A DNA stretch of 64,000 nucleotides from the NCBI RefSeq assembly GCF_003369915.1, contig NW_022881614.1:25150336-25214335 (forward strand), read 5' to 3'. The notes beneath the pieces were generated by a model. It was not told the origin of the DNA and did no database searches. It worked only from the letters and a program-made list of their open reading frames with translations. The DNA is from Drosophila miranda. Lineage: Eukaryota; Arthropoda; Insecta; Diptera; Drosophilidae. The position numbers and the translations under genes are program-made. Below are positions 46,714-59,156 of this stretch, piece by piece (within the stretch, counting starts at the first letter, position 1; every line of letters starts with the position of its first letter).

Positions 46714-47422
46714 TCGGTCCGAAGAATACACAGCCTTTGATAGAATCTTTCTCATCTTTCTTTGGAATCAGAATCTTTAACAGCATTCCCCAATATGATC
46801 AAAGATCATCCAAAAACTAACCATTTCTTCGTAATTTCCGTAACTTCTGCTTCATAATTCATCCTTAGACCATCTCAACAGTTTCCCCCTTCTTTGGTCA
46901 CCACATTCTAAGCCACTTTTGATGTTTTCTGGTAGAACGTTTCATTATCCTTTGGCCCATTCACAGGGATCTACTTGAACATTTCCATTTAGTCCTTGCT
47001 GCACTCCAGGGGGACATTAAAGTGGGGGAGACCGACCCCCCCCCCCTCCCCTTCCCCCGCCACGGAACCAAACAACACATTTTCCACATTTTCACTTAGT
47101 TATTACGTTTTATTTGCTTATTTATGGGCTCTGCTGTTCTGCACTCTCGCTCTCTCTGTCTGGGGCAGACTCCCCCCCATCGAGTTGGCTTTTGTTATGA
47201 TTATTTTGTTGTGTGTCGTCAGAGGAGGCTAGTCGTCCTGTGTCGTTTCAATAGCCACAACACGTACATAGGCATTTAGATCGAACGGTTTTCGGAGCGT
47301 TTTTGTAACTATTTTTCGTGAACTTGTGAACTGTGAGCATTGGCATTGATCTCTTAATCGGTTTCGTCGGGAACGCATTTTTCTCGACGTTTTTCGTGTG
47401 TTCGCGTGAACGCCAAGGCAAA
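46714..47422 (+). promoter_or_regulatory. Spacer and 5' flank of polo copy 3 (type with 19-bp insert)
   Basis: A shortened spacer; about 90 bp including CT repeats and the ATTACCCGTACCC segment are missing near 47150. It carries the 19-bp TACATAGGCATTTAGATCG insert just before AACGGTTTTCGG. Confidence 0.6.
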
Positions 47423-49296
47423 ATGTCCGAAAAACCGGAGGATAAAAACACAGATATACCGGATAGTCTCTACGACTCGAAGCTACACCGGACGTACAAG
47501 AGTTTGCGGTTCTTTGGAAGGGGCAACTTTGCCAAGTGCTACAAAATCATCGATGTGGAGACCGACGATGTTTTTTCCGGCAAAATCGTATCAAAGAAGC
47601 TGATTATCAACAACCACCAGAAGGAGAAGATGGTTCAGGAGATCGCCATTCACCGTAGTCTCAATCATCCGAACATAGTGAAGTTCCACAGCTATTTCGA
47701 GGATATCCAGAACATATACATTGTCCTGGAGCTGTGCAAGAAGCGGGTAAGTACGCCGAGAATCCAGCATAGCATAAGGGATGACAACCCGCCTCTTTTG
47801 CCCGTCAGTCGCTGATGGAGCTGCACAAGCGCCGCAGAAGCATCACGGAGTACGAGTGCCGCTACTACATTTACCAGATCGTCAAAGGCGTCAAGTATCT
47901 GCACGACAAGTGCATCATCCATCGCGACTTGAAGCTGGGAAACCTGTTCCTGAACGATATGCTGCACGTGAAGATTGGCGACTTTGGCCTGGCCACACGC
48001 ATCGAATACGAGGGCGAACGCAAGAAGACTCTGTGCGGCACCCCCAACTACGTTGCCCCAGAGATTCTCAACAAGAAGGGCACTCGTTCGAGGTGGACAT
48101 ATGGTCCATTGGCTGCGTCATGTACACTCTGTTGGTGGGCCAACCCCCGTTCGAGACCAAATCGCTGAAGGACACTTACTCAAGGATCAAGAAGTGCGAG
48201 TACCGTGTGCCCACCTACTTGCGAAAGCCCGCTGCGGATATGGTGATCTCCATGCTCCAGCCGGACCCCAGCTGCCGTCCAGCCATTGGCCAGTTGCTGA
48301 ACTACGACTTCCTGAAGGGCTCGAGGGTGCCAACGTCCTTGCCAAGCTCTTGCCTGGCCATGGCTCCGCGCATTGCCCTCAACGACACCATCGGGGACCC
48401 CACTCATCGCCAGCCGCTGATGCAGATGAACGGCGTTAGGGTGGAGGCCAACCTGCACGACACCATCACTGCTTTATTCCAGCTGTGCCGCCACAACGAG
48501 GACTACCGCAGCGACATTGAGAGCTTGCACCAGCAGCTCACCCATCTGATCAACAAGAAGGTTTGTACTTGTTTCCGTAAGAGAATTGTGTATTCATCTC
48601 GTGCCCACAGCCGTGCCTGCTGCCAGGCAATCTCGGGACGAGAATACCGATCCTGCGGCACAGCCGCTCTTCTGGATATCCAAGTGGGTCGACTACAGCG
48701 ACAAGTACGGCTTCGGCTATCAGCTCTGCGACGAGGGCATTGGCATTATGTTCAACGACACAACCAAACTGATTCTGCTTCCCAATCACATCAACGTCCA
48801 CTATATAGACAAGGACGGAAAGGAGAGCTACATGACAACGAGCGATTACTGCAAGACGCTGGAAAAGAAGATGAAGCTGCTGTCCTACTTCCAGCGCTAC
48901 ATGATCGAGCATCTCGTGATAGCTGGAGCCGACAATGTGAACATCGAGAGTGACCAGGTATCGCGTCTGCCCCATTTGCACTCCTGGTTCCGCACAACCT
49001 GTGCCGTGGCCATGCATCTGACCAACGGCACCGTACAGGTAGCCCCACACAAATATAGCTCTCCCTTTTAGGCTTTTACCCAAAAGTATTCCTCATTTCA
49101 GCTCAATTTCTCGGATCACATGAAGCTCATTCTTTGCCCGCGTCTGAGTGCCATTACGTACATCGATCGCGAGAAGAACTTCCGCACATATCGCTTCTCG
49201 ACCATCGCGGAGAACGGTGTGTCCAAAGATGTGTACCTAAAGATACGCTATGCCCAAGAAAAACTTCGCAAAATGCTGGAGAAGATGTTTGATTAA
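47423..49296 (+). pseudogene. polo: polo-like kinase, copy 3, two frameshifts
   Basis: Exon positions are 47423-47746, 47809-48560, 48611-49038 and 49102-49296. Exon 2 is 752 bp (one G lost from a GGGG run at about 48080, after NKKG), and exon 3 is 428 bp (one G lost from GGGG at about 48641). The kinase reading therefore ends early, at 48168, shortly after the APE motif, and no polo box is made in frame. Splice sites are intact and all other codons look well preserved, so the damage is young. Exon 1 carries FSGK in place of FAGK, shared with copy 5, and K in place of E at 41. Confidence 0.85.
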
Positions 49297-50331
49297 TTCC
49301 AGCTCTCCCATCCACCCATTCCAACAATCCTAGTTTCTGTTTCTGTTAAAATTTATATTTACTGTTGAATGTTTTTTGTTTTTAGTTCCCTGTTTTTCGA
49401 ATGAAATTGTTAATAAATAAAAGAAGAATATTTGCATGAAATTACATGGACACCAAGGACTCCCTCCCTGTCTCTCTCTCTGTTTCCCTGGAAGCCCTAG
49501 AGATTAGAGCGAGAGACCGAAACGGAAGCGGCAGTCAATAATGACAACATTTGATTTCTTTCCCACAGTCTTTGGCGAGACTTACTTTTCGGTCCGAAGA
49601 ATACACAGCCTTTGATAGAATCTTTCTCATCTTTCTTTGGAATCAGAATCTTTAACAGCATTCCCCAATATGCTCAAAGATCATCCAAAAACTAACCATT
49701 TCTTCGTAATTTCCGTAACTTCTGCTTCATAATTCATCCTTAGACCATCTCAACAGTTTCCCCCTTCTTTGGTCACCACATTCTAAGCCACTTTTGATGT
49801 TTTCTGGTAGAACGTTTCATTATCCTTTGGCCCATTCTCGTGTGTCTACTTGAACATTTCCATTTAGTCCTTGCTGCCCTCCAGGGGGACATTAAAGTGG
49901 GGGAGACCGCCCCCCCTCCCCCGCCGCGGAACCAAACAACACATTTTCCACATTTTCACTTAGTTATTACGTTTTATTTGCTTATTTATGGGCTCTGCTG
50001 TTCTGCTCTCTCGCTCTCTCTCTCTTTACCATTTCCATTCAATTGTTGACGGAGGCTATTGACAAAAATATTACCCGTACCCACCCTCTGGGGCAGACTC
50101 CCCCCCATCGAGTTGGCTTTTGTTATGATTATTTTGTTGTGTGTCGTCAGAGGAGGCTAGTCGTCCAGTGTCGTTTCAATTGCCACAACTCGAACGGTTT
50201 TCGGAGCGTTTTTGTAACTATTTTTCGTGAACTTGTGAACTGTGAGCATTGGCATTGATCTCTTAATCGGTTTCGTCGGGAACGCATTTTTCTCGACTTT
50301 TTTCGTGTGTTCGCGTGAACGCCAAGGCAAA
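49297..50331 (+). promoter_or_regulatory. 3' UTR of copy 3, shortened spacer and 5' flank of copy 4
   Basis: AATAAA signals near 49412-49420. About 600 bp of spacer is missing at 49566, where TTTCCCA joins CAGTCTTTGG directly. The copy 4 flank lacks the 19-bp insert. Confidence 0.6.
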
Positions 50332-52150
50332 ATGTCCGAAAAACCGGAGGATAAAAACACAGATATACCGGATAGTCTCTACGACTCGAAGCTACACCGG
50401 ACGTACAAGCGTTTGCGGTTCTTTGGAAGGGGCAACTTTGCCAAGTGCTACGAAATCATCGATGTGGAGACCGACGATGTTTTTGCCGGCAAAATCGTAT
50501 CAAAGAAGCTGATTATCAACAACCACCAGAAGGAGAAGATGGTTCAGGAGATCGCCATTCACCGTAGTCTCAATCATCCGAACATAGTGAAGTTCCACAG
50601 CTATTTCGATGATATCCAGAACATATACATTGTCCTGGAGCTGTGCAAGAAGCGGGTAAGTACGCCGAGAATCCAGCATAGCATAAGGGATGACAACCCG
50701 CCTCTTTTGCCCGTCAGTCGCTGATGGAGCTGCACAAGCGCCGCAGAAGCATCACGGAGTACGAGTGCCGCTACTACATTTACCAGATCGTCCAAGGCGT
50801 CAAGTATCTGCACGACAAGTGCATCATCCATCGCGATTTGAAGCTGGGAAACCTGTTCCTGAACGATATGCTGCACGTGAAGATTGGCGACTTTGGCCTG
50901 GCCACACGCATCGAATACGAGGGCGAACGCAAGAAGACTCTGTGCGGCACCCCAACTACGTTGCCCCAGAGATTCTCAACAAGAAGGGGCACTCGTTCGA
51001 GGTGGACATATGGTCCATTGGCTGCGTCATGTACACTCTGTTGGTGGGCCAACCCCCGTTCGAGACCAAATCGCTGAAGGACACTTACTCAAGGATCAAG
51101 AAGTGCGAGTACCGTGTGCCCACCTACTTGCGAAAGCCCGCTGCGGATATGGTGATCTCCATGCTCCAGCCGGACCCCAGCTGCCGGCCAGCCATTGGCC
51201 AGTTGCTGAGCTACGACTTCCTGAAGGGCTCGAGGGTGCCAACGTCCTTGCCAAGCTCTTGCCTGGCCATGGCTCCGCGCATTGCCCTCAACGACACCAT
51301 CGGGGACCCCACTCATTGCCAGCCGCTGATGCAGATGCCGCCACAACGAGGACTACCGCAGCGACATTGAGAGCTTGCACCAGCAGCTCACCCATCTGAT
51401 CAACAAGAAGGTTTGTACTTGTTTCTGTAAGAGAATTGTGTATTCATCTCGTGCCCACAGCCGTGCCTGCTGCCAGGCAATCTCGGGGACGAGAATACCG
51501 ATCCTGCGGCACAGCCGCTCTTCTGGATATCCAAGTGGGTCGACTACAGCGACAAGTACGGCTTCGGCTATCAGCTCTGCGACGAGGGCATTGGCATTAT
51601 GTTCAACGACACAACCAAACTGATTCTGCTTCCCAATCACATCAACGTCCACTATATAGACAAGGACGGAAAGGAGAGCTACATGACAACGAGCGATTAC
51701 TGCAAGACGCTGGAAAAGAAGATGAAGCTGCTGTCCTACTTCCAGCGCTACATGATCGAGCATCTCGTGATGGCTGGAGCCGACAATGTGAACATCGAGA
51801 GTGACCAGGTATCGCGTCTGCCCCATGTGCACTCCTGGTTCCGCACAACCTGTGCCGTGTCCATGCATCTGACCAACGGCGCCGTACAGGTAGCCCCACA
51901 CAAATATAGCTCTCCCTTTTAGGCTTTTACCCAAAAGTATTCCTCATTTCAGCTCAATTTCTCGGATCCCATGAAGCTCATTCTTTGCCCGCGTCTGAGT
52001 GCCATTACGTACATCGATCGCGAGAAGAACTTCCGCACATATCGCTTCTCGACCATCGCGGAGAACGGTGTGTCCAAAGATGTGTACCTAAAGATACGCT
52101 ATGCCCAAGAAAAACTTCGCAAAATGCTGGAGATGTTTATAATAATATAA
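50332..52150 (+). pseudogene. polo: polo-like kinase, copy 4, deletions in exon 2 and altered stop
   Basis: Exons at 50332-50655, 50718-51410, 51461-51889 and 51953-52150. Exon 2 is 693 bp: one C is lost from CCCCC at about 50951 (after LCGTP), and 59 bp are lost at about 51337 (between CAGATG and CCGCCACAACG). Together these are 60 bp, so the frame returns for the polo boxes, but about 125 codons between are out of frame and the frame meets a stop at 51077. The last codons are replaced: after LEMF comes an ATA/TAA microsatellite that supplies a new stop at 52148-52150. Polo box exon 3 is intact. Confidence 0.85.
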
Positions 52151-52206
52151 TAATAATAATAATATAATAATAATAATAATATATAATATAATAATAATAT
52201 AATAAG
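52136..52206 (+). repeat. ATA/TAA microsatellite over the end of polo copy 4
   Basis: About 70 bp of ATA, TAA and TATA units replace the end of the gene and its proximal 3' UTR. Sequence common to other copies resumes at GTTAATAAATAAAAG (52210). Confidence 0.85.
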
Positions 52207-53780
52207 ATGTTAATAAATAAAAGAATAATATTTGCATGAAATTACATGGACACCAAGGACTCCCTCCCTCTCTCTCTCTCTCTGTTTCCCTGGAAGCCCT
52301 AGAGATTAGAGCGAGAGACCGAAACGGAAGCGGCAGTCAATAATGACAACATTTGATTTCTTTCCCAGCCCCCACCCACCCCCTTTTGTCACCCACCCCC
52401 GCCCTGTGCTAATCAGCGCAAATACACGCAAAATACAAAAGCCAAATCGAAAGGAAAAGCCAAAATCAGTGAAAGAATGGCCCGAAAGAAAAGGAAACTC
52501 CTCAGAGGAGGAAACTTTTCGCCCGCCACCGCCCCCGGCCCCCGAAGGTCCTGTCAATCATAGGCATAGGGCGGCGAACAAAAAAAATAAATAAAGCAAC
52601 AATTTTAAATGCCTTCTGTGGGAATTTCCAACAGAAATTCGAATATTTGTTGGTTTTTGCGTTTCTTAATTGGTCTATAATCGATGGAATCGTTCTAGGA
52701 TCTAGCCACAGGAAAAAAAGGAAGGAAGAGAAATTCCCCAAAGAGCTTACCATTCGGAGTGATTTAATCGCCATGAAGGGCCTTAGAAGTCCACCTTCAA
52801 AGCCAGGCAGAAATGCAAGCCGACTGAGGGGTGCTACTGCATGACGCGCAAAGGTACGAAGGCTACCGATTGCTTCAATTCTCTTTTGGGCTATCCTTCG
52901 CCTCTGACGGCGGCCACGATGCCTACACAGCTTCGTCTCGGCTCGTCAATGCCTTGGGCAGCGAAGTCGGTCCACAGCATCCAATAGCAAAATACACAGT
53001 CTTTGGCGAGACTTACTTTTCGGTCCGAAGAATACACAGCCTTTGATAGAATCTTTCTCATCTTTCTTTGGAATCAGAATCTTTAACAGCATTCCCCAAT
53101 ATGCTCAAAGATCATCCAAAAACTAACCATTTCTTCGTAATTTCCGTAACTTCTGCTTCATAATTCATCCTTAGACCATCTCAACAGTTTCCCCCTTCTT
53201 TGGTCACCACATTCTAAGCCACTTTTGATGTTTTCTGGTAGAACGTTTCATTATCCTTTGGCCCATTCACAGGGATCTACTTGAACATTTCCATTTAGTC
53301 CTTGCTGCACTCCAGGGGGACATTAAAGTGGGGGAGACCGCCCCCCCCTCCCCGCCGCGGAACCGAACAACACATTTTCCACATTTTCACTTAGTTATTA
53401 CGTTTTATTTGCTTATTTATGGGCTCTGCTGTTCTGCTCTCTCGCTCTCTCTCTCTTTACCATTTCCATTCAATTGTTGAAGGAGGCTATTGACAAAAAT
53501 ATTACCCGTACCCACCCTCTGGGGCAGACTCCCCCCATCGAGTTGGCTTTTGTTATGATTATTTTGTTGTGTGTCGTCAGAGGAGGCTAGTCGTCCAGCG
53601 TCGTTTCAATAGCCACAACTCGTACATAGGCATTTAGATCGAACGGTTTTCGGAGCGTTTTTGTAACTATTTTTCGTGAACTTGTGAACTGTGAGCATTG
53701 GCATTGATCTCTTAATCGGTTTCGTCGGGAACGCATTTTTCTCGACTTTTTTCGTGTGTTCGCGTGAACTCCAAGGCAAA
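52207..53780 (+). promoter_or_regulatory. Full polo spacer and 5' flank of copy 5 (type with 19-bp insert)
   Basis: The complete inter-gene spacer: AATAAA signals (52210-52220), CT repeats, a C-rich segment (52368-52404), an A-run (52578-52592), TCTATAATCGATGG (52674), and a 71-codon open frame (52831-53046) of unknown meaning. The last has a similar frame at 42419-42634. No gene is recognised in the spacer. Confidence 0.6.
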
Positions 53781-55640
53781 ATGTCCGAAAAACCGGAGGA
53801 TAAAAACACAGATATACCGGATAGTCTCTACGACTCGAGGCTACACCGGACGTACAAGCGTTTGCGGTTCTTTGGAAGGGGCAACTTTGCCAAGTGCTAC
53901 GAAATCATCGATGTGGAGACCGACGATGTTTTTTCCGGCAAAATCGTATCAAAGAAGCTGATTATCAACAACCACCAGAAGGAGAAGATGGTTCAGGAGA
54001 TCGCCATTCACCGTAGTCTCAATCATCCGAACATAGTGAAGTTCCACAGCTATTTCGAGGATATCCAGAACATATACATTGTCCTGGAGCTGTGCAAGAA
54101 GCGGGTAAGTACGCCGAGAATCCAGCATAGCATAAGGGATGACAACCCGCCTCTTTTGCCCGTCAGTCGCTGATGGAGCTGCACAAGCGCCGCAGAAGCA
54201 TCACGGAGTACGAGTGCCGCTACTACATTTACCAGATCGTCCAAGGCGTCAAGTATCTGCACGACAAGTGCATCATCCATCGCGACTTGAAGCTGGGAAA
54301 CCTGTTCCTGAACGATATGCTGCACGTGAAGATTGGCGACTTTGGCCTGGCCACACGCATCGAATACGAGGGCGAACGCAAGAAGACTCTGTGCGGCACC
54401 CCCAACTACGTTGCCCGAGAGATTCTCAACAAGAAGGGGCACTCGTTCGAGGTGGACATATGGTCCATTGGCTGCGTCATGAACACTGTTGGTGGGCCAA
54501 CCCCCGTTCGAGACCAAATCGCTGAAGGACACTTACTCAAGGATCAAGAAGTGCGAGTACCGTGTGCCCACCTACTTGCGAAAGCCCGCTGCGGATATGG
54601 TGATCTCTAGCTCCAGCCGGACCCCAGCTGCCGGCCAGCCATTGGCCAGTTGCTGAACTACGACTTCCTGAAGGGCTCGAGGGTGCCAACGTCCTTGCCA
54701 AGCTCTTGCCTGGCCATGGCTCCGCGCATTGCCCTCAACGACACCATCGGGGACCCCACTCATCGCCAGCCGCTGATGCAGATGAACGGCGTTAGGGTGG
54801 AGGCCAACCTGCACGACACCATCACTGCTTCATTCCAGCTGTGCCGCCACAACGAGGACTACCGCAGTGACATTGAGAGCTTGCACCAGCAGCTCACCCA
54901 TCTGATCAACAAGAAGGTTTGTACTTGTTTCCGTAAGAGAATTGTGTATTCATCTCGTGCCTGCTGCCAGGCAATCTCGGGACGAGAATACCGATCCTGC
55001 GGCTTAGCCGCTCTTCTGGATATCCAAGTGGGTCGACTACAGCGACAAGTACGGCTTCGGCTATCAGCTCTGCGACAAGGGCATTGGCATTATGTTCAAC
55101 GACACAACCAAACCGATTCTGCTTCCCAATCACATCAACGTCCACTATATAGACAAGGACGGAAAGGAGAGCTACATGACAACGAGCGATTACTGCAAGA
55201 CGCTGGAAAAGAAGATGAAGCTGCTGTCCTACTTCCAGCGCTACATGATCGAGCATCTCGTGATGGCTGGAGCCGACAATGTGAACATCGAGAGTGAGCA
55301 GGTATCGCGTCTGCCCCATTTGCACTCCTGGCTCCGCACAACCTGTGCCGTGGCCATGCATCTGACCAACGGCACCGTACAGGTAGCCCCACACAAATAT
55401 AGCTCTCCCTTTTAGGCTTTTACCCAAAAGTATTCCTCATTTCAGCTCAATTTCTCGAATCACATGAAGCTCATTCTTTGCCCGCGTCTGAGTGCCATTA
55501 CGTACATCGATCGCGAGAAGAACTTCCGCACATATCGCTTCTCGACCATCGCGGAGAACGGTGTGTCCAAAGATATATACCTAAAGATACGCTATGCCCA
55601 AGAAAAACTTCGCAAAATGCTGGAGAAGATGTTTGATTAA
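53781..55640 (+). pseudogene. polo: polo-like kinase, copy 5, frameshifts and lost splice acceptor
   Basis: Exon 1 is 53781-54104 (intact) and exon 2 is 54167-54916 (750 bp). Exon 2 lost two bases at about 54487 (CACTCTG to CACTG) and one at about 54608, where a TAG also appears. P192 of APE is R. Intron 2 has lost 12 bp (its last five bases and the first seven of exon 3) around 54957, between CGTGCC repeats, so the acceptor is gone. Exon 3 (to 55382) also lost one G near 54979. Exon 4 is 55446-55640 and intact. The two-base and 12-bp losses are shared with copy 7. Confidence 0.85.
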
Positions 55641-57280
55641 TTCCAGCTCTCCCATCCACCCATTCCAACAATCCTAGTTTCTGTTTCTGTTAAAATTTAT
55701 ATTTACTGTTGAATGTTTTTTGTTTTTAGTTCCCTGTTTTTCGAATGAAATTGTTAATAAATAAAAGAAGAATATTTGCATGAAATTACATGGACACCAA
55801 GGACTCCCTCCCTGTCTCTCTCTCTGTTTCCCTGGAAGCCCTAGAGATTAGAGCGAGAGACCGAAACGGAAGCGGCAGTCAATAATGACAACATTTGATT
55901 TCTTTCCCAGCCCCCACCCACCCCCTTTTGTCACCCACCCCCGCCCTGTGCTAATCAGCGCAAATACACGCAAAATACAAAAGCCAAATCGAAAGTAAAA
56001 GCCAAAATCAGTGAAAGAATGGCCCGAAAGAAAAGGAAACTCCTCAGAGGAGGAAACTTTTCGCCCGCCACCGCCCCCGGCCCCCGAAGGTCCTGTCAAT
56101 CATAGGCATAGGGCGGCGAACAAAAAAAATAAATAAAGCAACAATTTTAAATGCCTTCAGGGGGAATTTCCAACAGAAATTCGAATATTTGTTGGTTTTT
56201 GCGTTTCTTAATTGGTCTATAATCGATGGAATCGTTCTAGGATCTAGCCACAGGAAAAAAAGGAAGGAAGAGAAATTCCCCAAAGAGCTTACCATTCGGA
56301 GTGATTTAATCGCCATGAAGGGCCTTAGAAGTCCACCTTCAAAGCCAGGCAGAAATGCAAGCCGACTGAGGGGTGCTACTACCGATTGCTTCAATTCTCT
56401 TTTGGGCTATCCTTCGCCTCTGACGGCGGCCACGATGCCTACACAGCTTCGTCTCGGCTCGTCAATGCCTTGGGCAGCGAAGTCGGTCCACAGCATCCAA
56501 TAGCAAAATACACAGTCTTTGGCGAGACTTACTTTTCGGTCCGAAGAATACACAGCCTTTGATAGAATCTTTCTCATCTTTCTTTGGAATCAGAATCTTT
56601 AACAGCATTCCCCAATATGCTCAAAGATCATCCAAAAACTAACCATTTCTTCGTAATTTCCGTAACTTCTGCTTCATAATTCATCCTTAGACCATCTCAA
56701 CAGTTTCCCCCTTCTTTGGTCACCACATTCTAAGCCACTTTTGATGTTTTCTGGTAGAACGTTTCATTACCCTTAGGCCCATTCACAGGGATCTACTTGA
56801 ACATTTCCATTTAGTCCTTGCTGCACTCCAGGGGGACATTAAAGTTGCGGAGACTGACCCCCCCTCCCCCGCCACGGAACCAAACAACACATTTTCCACA
56901 TTTTCACTTAGTTATTACGTTTTATTTGCTTATTTATGGGCTCTGCTGTTCTGCTCTCTCTCTCTCTCTCTCTCTTTACCATTTCCATTCAATTGTTGGC
57001 GGAGGCTATTGACAAAAATATTACCCGTACCCACCCTCTGGGGCAGACTCCCCCCATCGAGTTGGCTTTTGTTATGATTATTTTGTTGTGTGTCGTCAGA
57101 GGAGGCTAGTCGTCCAGTGTCGTTTCAATTGCCACAACTCGAACGGTTTTCGGAGCGTTTTTGTAACTATTTTTCGTGAACTTGTGAACTGTGAGCATTG
57201 GCATTGATCTCTTAATCGGTTTCGTCGGGAACGCATTTTTCTCGACTTTTTTCGTGTGTTCGCGTGAACGCCAAGGCAAA
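55641..57280 (+). promoter_or_regulatory. Full polo spacer and 5' flank of copy 6
   Basis: Like 52207-53780, but with a 26-bp deletion at about 56380 between GCTAC repeats. The 5' flank lacks the 19-bp insert. AATAAA signals lie near 55756-55764. Confidence 0.6.
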
Positions 57281-59156
57281 ATGTCCGAAAAACCGGAGGA
57301 TAAAAACACAGATATACCGGATAGTCTCTACGACTCGAAGCTACACCGGACGTACAAGCGTTTGCGGTTCTTTGGAAGGGGCAACTTTGCCAAGTGCTAC
57401 GAAATCATCGATGTGGAGACCGACGATGTTTTTGCCGGCAAAATCGTATCAAAGAAGCTGATTATCAACAACCACCAGAAGGAGAAGATGGTTCAGGAGA
57501 TCGCCATTCCCCGTAGTCTCAATCATCCGAACATAGTGAAGTTCCACAGCTATTTCGAGGATATCCAGAACATATACATTGTCCTGGAGCTGTGCAAGAA
57601 GCGGGTAAGTACGCCGAGAATCCAGCATAGCATAAGGGATGACAACCCGCCTCTTTTGCCCGTCAGTCGCTGATGGAGCTGCACAAGCGCCGCAGAAGCA
57701 TCACGGAGTACGAGTGCCGCTACTACATTTACCAGATCGTCCAAGGCGTCAAGTATCTGCACGACAAGTGCATCATCCATCGCGACTTGAAGCTGGGAAA
57801 CCTGTTCCTGAACGATATGCTGCACGTGAAGATTGACGACTTTGGCCTGGCCACACGCATCGAATACGAGGGCGAACGCAAGAAGACTCTGTGCGGCACC
57901 CCCAACTACGTTGCCCCAGAGATTCTCAACAAGAAGGGGCACTCGTTCGAGGTGGACATATGGTCCATTGGCTGCGTCATGTACACTCTGTTGGTGGGCC
58001 AACCCCCGTTCGAGACCAAATCGCTGAAGGACACTTACTCAAGGATCAAGAAGTGCGAGTACCGTGTGCCCACCTACTTGCGAAAGCCCGCTGCGGATAT
58101 GGTGATCTCCATGCTCCAGCCGGACCCCAGCTGCCGGCCAGCCATTGGCCAGTTGCTGAACTACGACTTCCTGAAGGGCTCGAGGGTGCCAACGTCCTTG
58201 CCAAGCTCTTGCCTGGCCATGGCTCCGCGCATTGCCCTCAACGACACCATCGGGGACCCCACTCATCGCCAGCCGCTGATGCAGATGAACGGCGTTAGGG
58301 TGGAGGCCAACCTGCACGACACCATCACTGCTTCATTCCAGCTGTGCCGCCACAACGAGGACTACCGCAGCGACATTGAGAGCTTGCACCAGCAGCTCAC
58401 CCATCTGATCAACAAGAAGGTTTGTACTTGTTTCCGTAAGAGCATTGTGTATTCATCTCGTGCCCACAGCCGGGCCTGCTGCCAGGCAATCTCGGGGACG
58501 AGAATACCGATCCTGCGGCACAGCCGCTCTTCTGGATATCCAAGTGGGTCGACTACAGCGACAAGTACGGCTTCGGCTATCAGCTCTACGACGAGGGCAT
58601 TGGCATTATGTTCAACGACACAACCAAACTGATTCTGCTTCCCAATCACATCAACGTCCACTATATAGACAAGGACGGAAAGGAGAGCTACATGACAACG
58701 AGCGATTACTGCAAGACGCTGGAAAAGAAGATGAAGCTGCTGTCCTACTTCCAGCGCTACATGGTCGAGCATCTCGTGATGGCTGGAGCCGACAATGTGA
58801 ACATCGAGAGTGACCAGGTATCGCGTCTGCCCCATGTGCACTCCTGGTTCCGCACAACCTGTGCCGTGGCCATGCATCTGACCAACGGCACCGTACAGGT
58901 AGCCCCACACAAATATAGCTCTCCCTTTTAGGCTTTTACCCAAAAGTATTCCTCATTTCAGCTCAATTTCTCGGATCACATGAAGCTCATTCTTTGCCCG
59001 CGTCTGAGTGCCATTACGTACATCGATCGCGAGAAGAACTTCCGCACATATCGCTTCTCGACCATCGCGGAGAACGGTGTGTCCAAAGATATATACCTAA
59101 AGATACGCTATGCCCAAGAAAAACTTCGCAAAATGCTGGAGAAGATGTTTGATTAA
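57281..59156 (+). CDS. polo: polo-like serine/threonine kinase, copy 6, open frame with kinase-core changes
   Basis: Exons 57281-57604, 57667-58419, 58470-58898 and 58962-59156 give 566 residues with all splice sites present. Two changes fall in conserved places: H to P in the AIHRSLNHP motif of exon 1 (about residue 76), and G165D immediately before DFG (57835-57837). DFG itself, HRDLK, K54 and T182 remain. Exon 3 has Y for C in QLCDEG. The product may be a weak kinase or act mainly through its polo boxes ([14 protein letters not shown]); this is inference. G165D is shared with copy 7. AATAAA signals follow near 59272-59280. Confidence 0.88.
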
